A DNA stretch of 58,470 bases from Bacteroidales bacterium (GCA_016935435.1 JAFGQZ010000055.1:1-58470), one strand, 5' to 3'. Positions 1 through 8,802 are shown, counted from the stretch's first letter. Made by a program: numbers and translations. The notes: generated by a model not told the origin, from the letters alone.

Positions 1-29
1 AAATATAAAAATAAAGAAAAAAAAGTTTA

Positions 30-37
30 TATATTTG
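30..37 (+). promoter_or_regulatory. Bacteroidota -7 promoter box of the aga operon
   Basis: TATATTTG matches the Bacteroidota housekeeping sigma -7 consensus TAnnTTTG. It lies 50 bases before the first gene. A -33 TTTG at the usual 19-base spacing is not visible because it would fall at the poorly matching left edge. Confidence 0.5.
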
Positions 38-38
38 T

Positions 39-56
39 AACGAAAGTAAACGAAAG
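39..56 (+). promoter_or_regulatory. Direct repeat, possible DeoR/AgaR-type operator
   Basis: AACGAAAG occurs at 39-46 and again at 49-56, so the two copies repeat at exactly one helical turn. They start two bases after the -7 box, where a bound repressor would block transcription. The reverse strand reads CTTTCGTTTACTTTCG, which resembles the TTTCGTTT-type repeats bound by DeoR-family repressors such as AgaR and GlpR. The regulator gene is not in this window, so its identity is inference. Confidence 0.45.
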
Positions 57-87
57 ATATAAAATAATATAACGTAATAAAAGTTTT

Positions 88-1278
88 ATGAAATACTTTG
101 ATTATGACCTGGAGTTTTTGCAATCGAAAGGTGCGATTTATACGGCCAGGGAAATTAACGATCAGCCAAACGTGTGGAAAGAAACCTATAATAAGGTTGT
201 GAGCGAAAAGAGCGAGTTGATCGGTTTTTGGCAGTCAGCAGTTCAAATTTGTTCTAAAATAATTCTTACCGGTGCAGGTACCAGCGCATATATAGGCCTT
301 TCGCTCGAAGGTGCATTTCAGAAATCTTCTGGTATAACTACAGTAGCAATACCAACAACACATTTAATAACCCACCCGGCAGAATATTTTCAGGCAAATG
401 TGCCTACTTTGCTGGTTTCTTTTGCACGGTCAGGAAACAGTCCGGAAAGCGAAGCTGCACATAAGCTGGCCGATAGCTTGTGCGAAAAAGTGTTTCATTT
501 GGTTATTACCTGCGACAGCAACGGAAAACTTGCAAGATATACTTCAGTTAACCCTCAATACACGCTTGTTCTTCCTGAAGATTCGAACGATAAAAGCCTG
601 GCTATGACCAGCAGCTACACCAATATGTTGCTGGCAGGACTGCTAATTAAAGATTTAGAGCATATTAACCTGCTCAACAACAAAATAAAAATACTGGCAG
701 AGTATGGAAATGTGTTGATTTCAAAATTCAGCGAACCATTAAAGAAAATAGCCCAATTAAATTTCGATCGCGCTGTATTCCTGGGTTCGGGTCCTTTTTA
801 CGGAACTGCAACTGAATCGAACCTGAAACTTCAGGAACTTACCGATGGCAACATTGTATGTAAAAGCGACACATTTCTTGCTTTCCGTCACGGACCAAAG
901 GCTGTGGTTAACGAACATACTATTGTCGTCTATTTCTTTTCAAACAATCCGTATGTTTATCAGTACGAAAGGGATTTAGTCAGGAACATGCAAAAAGGAA
1001 AAATGCCGATGTTCCAGCTGGGTATTTCCCAACAGCCTTTAAGCGATATTAAGCTCGACTACCAGATTGACCTTTCGAAATACGTTCAGGAGTTACAAAT
1101 TGAAGATGAGTACTTTACGGTGTGTGCCGTAATTATGGCCCAATTACTGGGATTTTTTAAGTCGCTTATTATTGGGCTCAAACCCGATAACCCATCGGTA
1201 CTGGGGGCTATTTCGCGGGTAGTGGAAGGTGTTGTTATTTACGATTTAAATAAATATTCAGAGATTAATCAATTATGA
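88..1278 (+). CDS. agaS: AgaS-family sugar isomerase/galactosamine-6-phosphate deaminase (SIS domains)
   Basis: This 396-residue cytoplasmic protein has the double-SIS architecture of AgaS. The first SIS domain contains TGAGTSAYIG near residues 60-70 and the serine-rich SFARSGNSPES near residue 110. The second contains FLGSGPFYG and the FRHGPKAVV segment, both typical of sugar-phosphate isomerases of the GlmS/AgaS group. In Escherichia coli, AgaS converts galactosamine-6-phosphate to tagatose-6-phosphate with release of ammonia. The stop codon overlaps the next start as ATGA, so translation is probably coupled to the GatZ-like gene. It is the first gene of a five-gene operon with kinase, GH36-like and deacetylase genes, which supports a galactosamine role. 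The substrate has not been proved, and a related ketose/aldose isomerase activity is possible. Confidence 0.88.
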   Translation: MKYFDYDLEFLQSKGAIYTAREINDQPNVWKETYNKVVSEKSELIGFWQSAVQICSKIILTGAGTSAYIGLSLEGAFQKSSGITTVAIPTTHLITHPAEYFQANVPTLLVSFARSGNSPESEAAHKLADSLCEKVFHLVITCDSNGKLARYTSVNPQYTLVLPEDSNDKSLAMTSSYTNMLLAGLLIKDLEHINLLNNKIKILAEYGNVLISKFSEPLKKIAQLNFDRAVFLGSGPFYGTATESNLKLQELTDGNIVCKSDTFLAFRHGPKAVVNEHTIVVYFFSNNPYVYQYERDLVRNMQKGKMPMFQLGISQQPLSDIKLDYQIDLSKYVQELQIEDEYFTVCAVIMAQLLGFFKSLIIGLKPDNPSVLGAISRVVEGVVIYDLNKYSEINQL

Positions 1279-2543
1279 ACACGGAGTTAAGAAACAATGC
1301 AAAGGCAGCCGGCCTTTCTTTAATGGAGTATATACTAAAACAAATCGGTTCAATAGAGCAATCGACAAAAATACCACGCACGATACTTGCTGCATGCCCG
1401 AATTCGCTGGCTGTTATTAAATCGGCGCTGTTGTCGGCCAAACGTTGCAATGCCCCTATTAAGTTCGCGGCAACATTGAACCAGGTCGATACCGATGGTG
1501 GATATACAGGTCTTACCGCGAAAGAGTTTGTCGATACCATAAGGGAAGAAGCCCGTTTCATAAATTTCACCGGTCCGGTCATTGTTGCCATCGATCATGG
1601 CGGGCCCTGGCTGAAAGATAAGCACAGGGTCGAAAATTGGCCTTATGAAAAAACTATGGCTGAGGTAAAAACTTCTTTTGAAGAAGCCATTAAGGCGGGC
1701 TACGACCTAATTCATGTCGATCCTACCATTGATATTACCCTGCCGAAGGGCAAAACCATCGATATTGATGTTGTGGCCGAACGTACTATCGAATTAATTG
1801 TGCATTGTGAAGATTTCAGAAGAAAAAATAACTTTGACAAAATTGCCTACGAAGTCGGTACCGAGGAAGTGCATGGCGGATTGGCAGACATGGGGGTCTT
1901 TAGCCGCTTTTTAAATTTGCTCAAAGCGGGTTTGCAGAAAAATAACCTGCACGATGTATGGCCTTGTTTTATTGTGGGCAAGGTTGGCACCGACTTGCAT
2001 ACCACAACTTTCGATGCAAAAGTTGCCCGTTTGTTAACCGAAACGGTAAGGCCTTATGGCAGCAAAATTAAGGGGCATTATTCCGACAATGTCGATAATC
2101 CCGAAGAGTACCCGCTTTCGGGCATGGGGGCAGCCAATGTTGGGCCAGAGTTTACCGAATGCGAGTACGATGGCCTTCTCGAACTCGACGGGGTAGAGCA
2201 AAAATTGCTTGGCGAGGGCAAAATTGTTAGGGCTTCGGGCATTAAAAAAAGTTTGTGGGATGCGGTAATTGAATCGGGCCGCTGGACGAAGTGGCTAAGC
2301 CGGGAAGAGGAAGGATTTGGCTTCGGAATGCTGCACCCTAAGAGGCAGGAATGGCTGGTGAAAACCGGGTGCCGTTATATTTGGGAGAAGCCCGAGGTTA
2401 TTGCTGCGCGAACCAGGCTTTATACAAACATGAAAAACAATGGTATAGATGCCGATAAAATTTTGATTACGCATATCGAAAAATCGATGGACAGATATTT
2501 TAATAAGTTTAACCTTGTTGACCTAAATAAATTGTTGAAGTAA
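1275..2543 (+). CDS. agaZ: GatZ/KbaZ/AgaZ-family tagatose-phosphate metabolism protein
   Basis: This 422-residue protein is full length for the GatZ/KbaZ/AgaZ family. Recognisable segments are AACPNSLAVIKSAL (residues about 37-50), QVDTDGGYTG (about 75), IVAIDHGGPW (about 97-106), HVDPTIDI and YEVGTEEVHGG (about 190-202). In enterobacteria this protein is the non-catalytic partner of the class II aldolase KbaY/GatY/AgaY, which cleaves tagatose-1,6-bisphosphate. No GatY-like gene is present in the window. Some stand-alone members of this family are tagatose-6-phosphate 4-epimerases making fructose-6-phosphate, so either role fits. It overlaps agaS by four bases and is followed two bases later by a PfkB kinase, indicating tight co-expression. 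Confidence 0.87.
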   Translation: MNTELRNNAKAAGLSLMEYILKQIGSIEQSTKIPRTILAACPNSLAVIKSALLSAKRCNAPIKFAATLNQVDTDGGYTGLTAKEFVDTIREEARFINFTGPVIVAIDHGGPWLKDKHRVENWPYEKTMAEVKTSFEEAIKAGYDLIHVDPTIDITLPKGKTIDIDVVAERTIELIVHCEDFRRKNNFDKIAYEVGTEEVHGGLADMGVFSRFLNLLKAGLQKNNLHDVWPCFIVGKVGTDLHTTTFDAKVARLLTETVRPYGSKIKGHYSDNVDNPEEYPLSGMGAANVGPEFTECEYDGLLELDGVEQKLLGEGKIVRASGIKKSLWDAVIESGRWTKWLSREEEGFGFGMLHPKRQEWLVKTGCRYIWEKPEVIAARTRLYTNMKNNGIDADKILITHIEKSMDRYFNKFNLVDLNKLLK

Positions 2544-2545
2544 AT

Positions 2546-3496
2546 ATGGCTATCAAAGAATTTGACACTCTGGTTGTTGGGGAATTAAATGTCGATTTAA
2601 TATTGAACAAACTTGAGGCTTTTCCCGCAATAGGAAAAGAGGTACTGGCAAAAGAAATGCGCCTTGCCCTGGGCAGCAGCTCTGCCATTTTTGCCAATAA
2701 CCTGAGCATTTTGGGCTCGAAAGTGAGCTTTGTGGGCAAGGTCGGGTACGACAGTTATTCGGCTTTAATAAGTTCGTCGCTTAAAAAGGCCGGGGTACAT
2801 ACCGATAATATCATTAAATCGGTTGGCGAATATACCGGAATTACCGTAGCATACAATTTCGATAACGACCGCATGATGGTTACCTACCCGGGGGCTATGG
2901 AAACTTTTAAAATTTCCGATATTTCCGAACAGGTGTTGGCCTCTGCACGCCACATGCACCTGAGTTCTGTTTTTTTACAGCCCGGCCTCAAGCCCGACAT
3001 TGTTACTTTGTTTAAGAAAGCTAAATCGCTCGGGCTTACAACATCCTTCGATCCTCAATGGGATCCGGCCGAAAAATGGGATATCGATTTGAAAGCTTTG
3101 TTGCCATTTGTCGATGTTTTTTTGCCCAATGCATTGGAAGTCATGAATTTTACTTCTACTGGTTCGCTTTCTGCTTCGATTGAAAAAATCAAAGGTTTTT
3201 CAAATATTGTGGTTGTCAAAGACGGCACCAATGGAGCTCACATGTGGGACAAGTCAAAAATTACCACAAAACCGGCAAAACTCAACAGCAATGTTGTCGA
3301 TTGTATTGGCGCCGGCGATAGTTTTAATGCCGGCTTTATCCACTCCTTCCTGAAGCATAAACCCCTTGAAGAATGCCTCGAAACCGCAACGGTAACAGGC
3401 GCTGTTAATACCACTGCAGCAGGGGGCACCGGGGCTTTTCAAAGTATCGATATGGTTAAACGTATAGCAAAAACCCTTTTTGATTATAACCTGTAA
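2546..3496 (+). CDS. PfkB-family carbohydrate kinase
   Basis: This 316-residue ribokinase/PfkB protein has the N-terminal VVGELNVDLI strand, the substrate-binding GKVGYDSY region near residue 70 and the C-terminal DCIGAGDSFNAGF signature. Asp258 in GAGD is the expected catalytic base, and the family's usual Thr two residues into DTxGAGD is replaced (DCIGAGD). Start codon choice is supported by the two-base gap after the GatZ-like gene. From context the likely substrate is tagatose-6-phosphate (giving the 1,6-bisphosphate), free galactosamine released by the downstream exported enzymes, or fructose-6-phosphate if the GatZ-like protein is an epimerase. The sequence alone does not decide between these. 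Confidence 0.85.
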   Translation: MAIKEFDTLVVGELNVDLILNKLEAFPAIGKEVLAKEMRLALGSSSAIFANNLSILGSKVSFVGKVGYDSYSALISSSLKKAGVHTDNIIKSVGEYTGITVAYNFDNDRMMVTYPGAMETFKISDISEQVLASARHMHLSSVFLQPGLKPDIVTLFKKAKSLGLTTSFDPQWDPAEKWDIDLKALLPFVDVFLPNALEVMNFTSTGSLSASIEKIKGFSNIVVVKDGTNGAHMWDKSKITTKPAKLNSNVVDCIGAGDSFNAGFIHSFLKHKPLEECLETATVTGAVNTTAAGGTGAFQSIDMVKRIAKTLFDYNL

Positions 3497-3507
3497 AATA
3501 AATAATT

Positions 3508-5571
3508 ATGAACTACAAAAGAATTGTACAATTAATTGTTTTGCCTGCCTTGCTAATTGTTGCATTAACAGGTTGCAACAGGCAAGTGAAAATTGAAAGT
3601 GGCGATTTGTTAATCGAGTTTAATAAAAAGCTATACTCCCGGGTAAATTCAATAAATCCTTCTGTAGAGGAATTTAATAAACTTTTTCAGCTTTCGGAGT
3701 TTCTCGAAACGAAAGATTTTAAAACCAACGGGTTTAAAATGGTAAACACAAGTTACGAAAGTGTTACTGATAGTTTGGGCTGTGGGCAAAAGACCATTCT
3801 GAAAGGAAGTTTCAGTCAACATGGCATCTGCATCGATAAAGTGGTTGAGGTGATGGTTTACGATACTATTAAAAATTTTGCCTTTTTCAATATCTATTAT
3901 ATTAATTGCGGAAGGCAAAATTTGCGTGTTAAAAAATGGGCAAACCATGCCTACCATGTGAAAAGCGATAATAACGACTCGGTATTCTGGTCGTTCCAGG
4001 GAAGTTCAACTGTTGAACGCAAAGACTGGGTGAGGCCTGTTGGCCGCGGATATTACGATAAGAATTTTATGGGCATGAACCAGTCCGATTACGGTGGAGG
4101 AATTCCTGTTACCGATATCTGGCGACGCGATGCGGGGCTCTCCCTTGGACATACCGAATTAGTGCCCAGGGAGGTTAATTTGCCTGTATATTACAGCAAT
4201 TACAGCGATTATGTTTATGTGGCATTGGAGAAAGAATTCAATCGCTTATTGGAATTTAATATTGGCGACACGCTAAAAACATACGGTTCTTTTGTGTCTG
4301 TGCATACTGGCGATTTTTATAGGACCCTGCGTAACTACTCGCAGGTGATGCAGAAAAAGGGTATTGAAGCGCCGGCCGCCGAACCTTCGGCCTTTGAGCC
4401 TGTTTGGTGCGGATGGGGATATGGACGGAAATTCACAAAAATTGAAATTATTCAAACACTGCCCAAAGTAAAGGAACTGGGTATTAAATGGGCAGTAATT
4501 GACGATGGTTACCAGATAGCCGAAGGCGACTGGAGGGTAAATACGCGTCAGTTCCCCGGAGGGGGCAACGATATGAAACAACTGACAGCAGCTATTCACA
4601 ATCACGGGCTGAAGGCTAAATTATGGTGGGCACCCCTGGCTGCCGATCCGGGGAGCCAAATCCTGAAAGACGATCCCCTGGTGCTGTTAATTAACGAATC
4701 GGGATCGCCGCAGTATATTTCCTGGTGGAACAGTTGGTATATGTCGCCTGCTTATTCCGGCACCATTGCCCATACACTCGAAATGGTGAAAACCTTTATT
4801 GGCGATTGGGGTTTCGATGGGCTGAAACTCGATGGACAGCACATGAATGCCGTGCCCGAAGAACATAATTACAAACGTCCGCTTCCCTATCCATCGCAAT
4901 CCATAGAGGCTTTGCCCGGTTTTTTTAAGTCGGTTTTTACTGCTGCCCGTGAGTTTAAGCCCGATGCAGTTGTTGAAAATTGTCCGTGCGGCTGTTGCAT
5001 GTCGTTCTATAATATGCCATACGCAAACCAGTTTGTGGCCTCCGACCCTAAAAGCACCTGGCAGGTTAGGCACAGGGGGAAAACCTATAAGGCTTTAATG
5101 CCTCAAACCGCTTTTTTTGGCGATCATGCCGAGCTTAGTGAAAGTGCCGAAAAGTATTTTGCTAGTGTTTATGGTATTGGGGCAGTGCCTGGTACGAAGT
5201 TTACCTGGCCCGCCGATAACCCGTTCTCATTAGAAAAAAACCTGTTGACACCCGACAAGGAAAAATTATGGAAGAAGTGGTTTTCGTTGTACAATAGCAA
5301 AATGCCCTCAAAGGGTGTGTATCTTGGGGAGTTGTACGATATCGGGTTCGATGTGCCTGAAGGGCATGTTATTCAGTCGGGCGATACCCTCAGGTACGCT
5401 TTTTACGCCAATAGCTGGAGTGGCGAAATTCCGCTCAGGGGGCTGGGAGAATTGAGTTACAGGGTTACCAATGCTGTTGATGGGAAAAGTTTGGGGGTTG
5501 TAAACGGTTCGAACCCTTCCATAAAGGTTGGTTTCGAAAAATACCTTTTGCTCGAAGTATTCCCTGAATGA
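3508..5571 (+). CDS. Lipoprotein alpha-galactosidase-like glycoside hydrolase (GH36-like clan GH-D)
   Basis: This 687-residue protein starts with a lipoprotein signal ending LTGC (Cys23), so it is probably anchored on the periplasmic or surface face of a membrane. Residues about 300-560 form the melibiase TIM barrel. VIDDGYQ (Asp332 region) is followed by WWAPLAADPGS, the DGLKLDGQ segment with the predicted nucleophile Asp442, and a VASDPKSTW segment whose Asp513 is the best acid/base candidate. Residues 23-280 resemble the N-terminal beta-sandwich of GH36, and the C-terminal 100 residues a small beta domain. The gene sits 11 bases after the PfkB gene in the operon. Neighbours suggest release of galactosamine or N-acetylgalactosamine rather than galactose. 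The exact GH family assignment is uncertain. Confidence 0.8.
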   Translation: MNYKRIVQLIVLPALLIVALTGCNRQVKIESGDLLIEFNKKLYSRVNSINPSVEEFNKLFQLSEFLETKDFKTNGFKMVNTSYESVTDSLGCGQKTILKGSFSQHGICIDKVVEVMVYDTIKNFAFFNIYYINCGRQNLRVKKWANHAYHVKSDNNDSVFWSFQGSSTVERKDWVRPVGRGYYDKNFMGMNQSDYGGGIPVTDIWRRDAGLSLGHTELVPREVNLPVYYSNYSDYVYVALEKEFNRLLEFNIGDTLKTYGSFVSVHTGDFYRTLRNYSQVMQKKGIEAPAAEPSAFEPVWCGWGYGRKFTKIEIIQTLPKVKELGIKWAVIDDGYQIAEGDWRVNTRQFPGGGNDMKQLTAAIHNHGLKAKLWWAPLAADPGSQILKDDPLVLLINESGSPQYISWWNSWYMSPAYSGTIAHTLEMVKTFIGDWGFDGLKLDGQHMNAVPEEHNYKRPLPYPSQSIEALPGFFKSVFTAAREFKPDAVVENCPCGCCMSFYNMPYANQFVASDPKSTWQVRHRGKTYKALMPQTAFFGDHAELSESAEKYFASVYGIGAVPGTKFTWPADNPFSLEKNLLTPDKEKLWKKWFSLYNSKMPSKGVYLGELYDIGFDVPEGHVIQSGDTLRYAFYANSWSGEIPLRGLGELSYRVTNAVDGKSLGVVNGSNPSIKVGFEKYLLLEVFPE

Positions 5572-5601
5572 AAAAAATGGTTGCATCCAACAAAATTTAT
5601 T

Positions 5602-7128
5602 ATGATGAAGAAAATATTGATATCAGCACTTACATTATGTCTCCTTTCCGGAATATCCTACTCACAGGACAGGGGCATTATTTTTCCCAGGGCCTTTGCT
5701 TTTGCAATCGACGATATGGGCTGGAATGTTGGGAACAACTATGGCGACGTTGATGCACAGGGGCCTTACCGCTTGGGAATCGACCGCAAAATGGATGTCA
5801 ACAACTATAAATGTATTGTTGAAGTTGCAAAATCTGTTGGGGTAAGGGTGCAGGGGCTTTTTATTTTATCGGAAATGGATCGTGCTAATATTCTTGCCGG
5901 CGATCCAACAACTACCTGGCAGGGAAATAATTGGGACAATTCGAAGAATGTTTGCGATGAGCAGGTAAAAATTATGGATTTTGTAAAAGAAAATGCTGCC
6001 TGGCTTGAGTTTGGGCTGCATGGTGTCGGACACGAATACTGGGTCGATGGTACGAAAAAACGCGCCGAGTGGTATTGCACCGACGATAACCATCCCTGGC
6101 CCGAAGAAAGCATGAGGCAGCACATACAGTTTTTTAAAGCAATAATGGCCCAATACCAACTTGCACCCGAAAACGGGCATTCTTTTCCCGAAAGCTTTGT
6201 GCCCTGTGCGTATGGTTATTATTGGAACCCTGGTGGGGGTTACAGCACCGGGAAAATTATGTCGGAAGCAGGGGTAAAATATGTAAACACGCTTTTTACG
6301 TATATCGAAGAGCTAAATCCCCCGGAAGGGCCAAATGGCGGAGGTTTTGACAATGGAGTAGTAGTTGTAAACCGCATAAACTATGGCAACCCCTGGTTTG
6401 AATTGTCATCGCTGCCCAATGTTCCGCTATCGGAACAGGAATCGGATATTATTGAATCGCATTGGAGCAACTGGCTCGCACAAGACGATTTTTTGCAGGA
6501 ACAAACAAACCAGCGCTGGATCGATTATTACCGAATGGTTCAGGCCGACAGTGCTAGGTATATTGCTAAAAATACACAGCAGTTTCATGCGCAATGGTTA
6601 TACAATAAATTTACCAAAGTAACCGAAAACTCAATAGGGAAGGTGCTTATCGATAATACCGCCATGCCCGATGAAGCCTATAAAAATGGTATTCTCGGCA
6701 ATATGGTGCTGAAAGTTAAACTCGGGGAGGGCGAGCATGTTTCGCAGGCATTGCTTAATAATAACTCTATTGCTTGTTATTTCGAAGATGGCGGGTATGG
6801 TTTTATTTACCTGCCGGTTCTGGAGAAATTGAATTACACCCTTACTTATTCTGTTGGTAACGAGCGTATGCCCCAGTTTGTTTACAACGATGGAACCTTT
6901 AATGTTTTGCATGTGAAAAATTCAAAAAGCAAAACCGTGATAAATGCCAGGGTTTATGGAAAACAGGATATTAAAATTTATTGTAAGAAGCCCAAGCAGG
7001 TCATGAGCAATAATGACAATATTAAAATTGAGGGCAAAAAATACGATGAACTGGCAAAAATGTTGACGTTAAGTGTTACTGCACGCGATTTTCAAGGCGA
7101 AACCGGCGATATAATAGTGGAATTTTAG
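5602..7128 (+). CDS. Exported polysaccharide-deacetylase-like protein (NodB fold)
   Basis: I place the start at the ATG at 5602, giving about 508 residues and a good signal peptide (MMKKILISALTLCLLSG, cleavage around the YSQ). An upstream in-frame TTG at 5581 would add a polar leader. Residues 34-40 (FAIDDMG, Asp37 and Asp38) resemble NodB motif 1, and His140-G-V-G-His144 resembles the metal-binding HxxxH of motif 2. Both motifs occur at the correct spacing for a carbohydrate esterase family 4-type barrel. The C-terminal 150 residues are beta-rich and unassigned. It ends the galactosamine operon. A role in removing N-acetyl groups from a GalNAc-containing glycan before or after GH36-like cleavage is inference from context. 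The motifs are divergent, so another NodB-fold hydrolase is possible. Confidence 0.65.
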   Translation: MMKKILISALTLCLLSGISYSQDRGIIFPRAFAFAIDDMGWNVGNNYGDVDAQGPYRLGIDRKMDVNNYKCIVEVAKSVGVRVQGLFILSEMDRANILAGDPTTTWQGNNWDNSKNVCDEQVKIMDFVKENAAWLEFGLHGVGHEYWVDGTKKRAEWYCTDDNHPWPEESMRQHIQFFKAIMAQYQLAPENGHSFPESFVPCAYGYYWNPGGGYSTGKIMSEAGVKYVNTLFTYIEELNPPEGPNGGGFDNGVVVVNRINYGNPWFELSSLPNVPLSEQESDIIESHWSNWLAQDDFLQEQTNQRWIDYYRMVQADSARYIAKNTQQFHAQWLYNKFTKVTENSIGKVLIDNTAMPDEAYKNGILGNMVLKVKLGEGEHVSQALLNNNSIACYFEDGGYGFIYLPVLEKLNYTLTYSVGNERMPQFVYNDGTFNVLHVKNSKSKTVINARVYGKQDIKIYCKKPKQVMSNNDNIKIEGKKYDELAKMLTLSVTARDFQGETGDIIVEF

Positions 7129-7446
7129 TTTTTTCAATAGTGATTTGGTTAGGGTTATGGTGATTGGTTCTTAAAAGGTTGGAAGTATTTGTTGTATAGG
7201 TTTGTTTTGGGCTTAGCTATAATGGCAATACCTGATAACCTTTCCCTACAGAATGCTTCCGCCTTTTTTTAATTCTGGCAGACTTGCAGTTATTGCGAAA
7301 CTTGTTCGTTTTCGTGCAGGTAATGCTTCATTTTGGTCGTTTTTGGTCACTAATACCGGGTGTTTAGTTGTTTAAAGTAATTGAATTGCAGGTGTTTAGG
7401 TTGTTGTGGCATGGTTGGTGTTCAGTTCATGTCAAAATACACTGTT
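7129..7446. other. Intergenic region without recognisable feature
   Basis: About 318 bases separate the end of the galactosamine operon from the next small gene. I see no convincing open frame, RNA fold or strong intrinsic terminator. The segment is T-rich and could contain a decayed gene, but no homology is recognisable by eye. Confidence 0.4.
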
Positions 7447-7887
7447 ATGAAATCGCTAAAACCAACTATCGTAAAAAACGCAACATCTGTATTGCTGTTA
7501 ATCCTCACAGTTACTTCTGCTACAGCACAAACTTCATTTGAAATTTTTAAGGAGCCAGGCAACACACTGGTTTTAAAACTTAAAAATGACAGTAAACCCA
7601 CTATTCCCGATAAAATTGTGCTGGTTTACGATTCGAATATGATAAGCCTTGAACCAACATCGCCAACAGTACAAAGGTTGCTAAACGAAAACTATCCTGT
7701 AGTAAACATCCTGCCTGTAAGTATTTTACCGGCACTGTCGGAAGTCGATTACGAAGCCGATATGGAACTGGAAGACTGGATGCTAAAGCCCTTTATTAAT
7801 GAAAAAAGCAATACCGATCTTACCCCCGACATTGAGGAAGAAATGCCTGTTGAGCCCTGGATGACCGATTTGGGCAAATGGAACTAA
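7447..7887 (+). CDS. Small exported hypothetical protein with repeated E-WM motif
   Basis: From the ATG at 7447 the product has 146 residues and a signal peptide ending TSATAQ. Earlier in-frame starts at 7381 and 7429 would add a cysteine-rich leader that does not look like a signal peptide. The mature protein is acidic. Near the C-terminus it has two related short motifs, MELEDWMLKPF and PVEPWMTDLGKW, separated by about 20 residues. Short acidic EDWM/EPWM tails of this kind recur in small exported Bacteroidota proteins, but I know of no assigned function. It stands alone between the galactosamine operon and the convergent ispE gene. Confidence 0.7.
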   Translation: MKSLKPTIVKNATSVLLLILTVTSATAQTSFEIFKEPGNTLVLKLKNDSKPTIPDKIVLVYDSNMISLEPTSPTVQRLLNENYPVVNILPVSILPALSEVDYEADMELEDWMLKPFINEKSNTDLTPDIEEEMPVEPWMTDLGKWN

Positions 7888-7983
7888 GCAATACATTTTC
7901 TGGTTATTCTGTTAATCACTGCTCAATCGATGCTGTTGTTTCTGAAACTTATTTTTAAAATTGTTCTTTATTTTGGGTTTATA

Positions 7984-8802
7984 TTATTCCTGGTTCTCCT
8001 GCCAGTAATAAAGGCCTTTAAATTTCGCCCGAAGGTTTTCGGGAATATTGTTTTTAAATATTCCGAAAACACTTGAGCCACTGCCCGACATTGCTGCATA
8101 GACCGCCCCCGATGCAAGCAGCGATTCTTTTATAGCAGCAATTTGCGGATATTTTCCAAACAGCCCTTCTTCGAAATCGTTTTTAATTGTCCCCATCCAT
8201 TTTTCAACCGGCAGGTGCAGGCTTTCTGCCAGCGAAATATCGGGCACCTTTGGTTTAACCATAGAATAAGCCTCGGGTGTACTAATGTGTGTTTCGGGTT
8301 TTACCAGCACAAATTTATATCCGTTAAGGCTTAGGTTTATGGGCGTTAGCACTTCGCCCCTGCCTGTAGCATAACTGGCTGTGTTTCTGATGAAAAAAGC
8401 ACAGTCGCTGCCCAGTTGCGAGGCGTAATGTTCAAGTTCACCGGTTTCGAGGCCGAGTTTAAAATAATTGTTAAGGCCTTTAAGCATAAAAGCAGCATCG
8501 GACGAACCGCCTCCCAAACCGGCGCCAATGGGAATGCATTTGTGCAGGTGTATCGATACAGCAGGTAACGAATATTTTTCGTTCAGCAGTTTCCATGCTT
8601 TTATACACAGGTTTTCCAAAGGATTGCCCGGAATGGCAATGCCAGAATAGGTTATGGCTTTGTCACTGTCTGACACAACAAATTCAAGTACGTCGCTTAT
8701 GCCAATTGGGAAAAAACAGGTTTCGATGTTGTGGAACCCGTCGGGGCGTTTATCGGTTATATGCAGACCGAGGTTTATTTTAGCGTTGGGGAATAATACC
8801 AT
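7984..8802 (-). CDS. ispE: 4-diphosphocytidyl-2-C-methyl-D-erythritol kinase
   Basis: IspE phosphorylates CDP-methylerythritol in the non-mevalonate isoprenoid pathway, in the cytoplasm. The 272-residue product has all GHMP-kinase signatures: N-terminal PNAKINLGLHI, the ATP-binding IPIGAGLGGGSSDAA near residue 90-104, and the C-terminal AAMSGSGSSVFGIF. Length is close to the family norm of 260-290. It is a single-gene unit transcribed toward the small exported protein, and no other MEP-pathway gene is nearby. Confidence 0.96.
   Translation of the reverse strand: MVLFPNAKINLGLHITDKRPDGFHNIETCFFPIGISDVLEFVVSDSDKAITYSGIAIPGNPLENLCIKAWKLLNEKYSLPAVSIHLHKCIPIGAGLGGGSSDAAFMLKGLNNYFKLGLETGELEHYASQLGSDCAFFIRNTASYATGRGEVLTPINLSLNGYKFVLVKPETHISTPEAYSMVKPKVPDISLAESLHLPVEKWMGTIKNDFEEGLFGKYPQIAAIKESLLASGAVYAAMSGSGSSVFGIFKNNIPENLRAKFKGLYYWQENQE

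Noticed and set aside
7129..7446. Possible decayed gene or small RNA in the spacer before the WM-motif gene
   Set aside because: No frame longer than chance, no stable hairpin with a T-tract and no recognisable homology could be seen.
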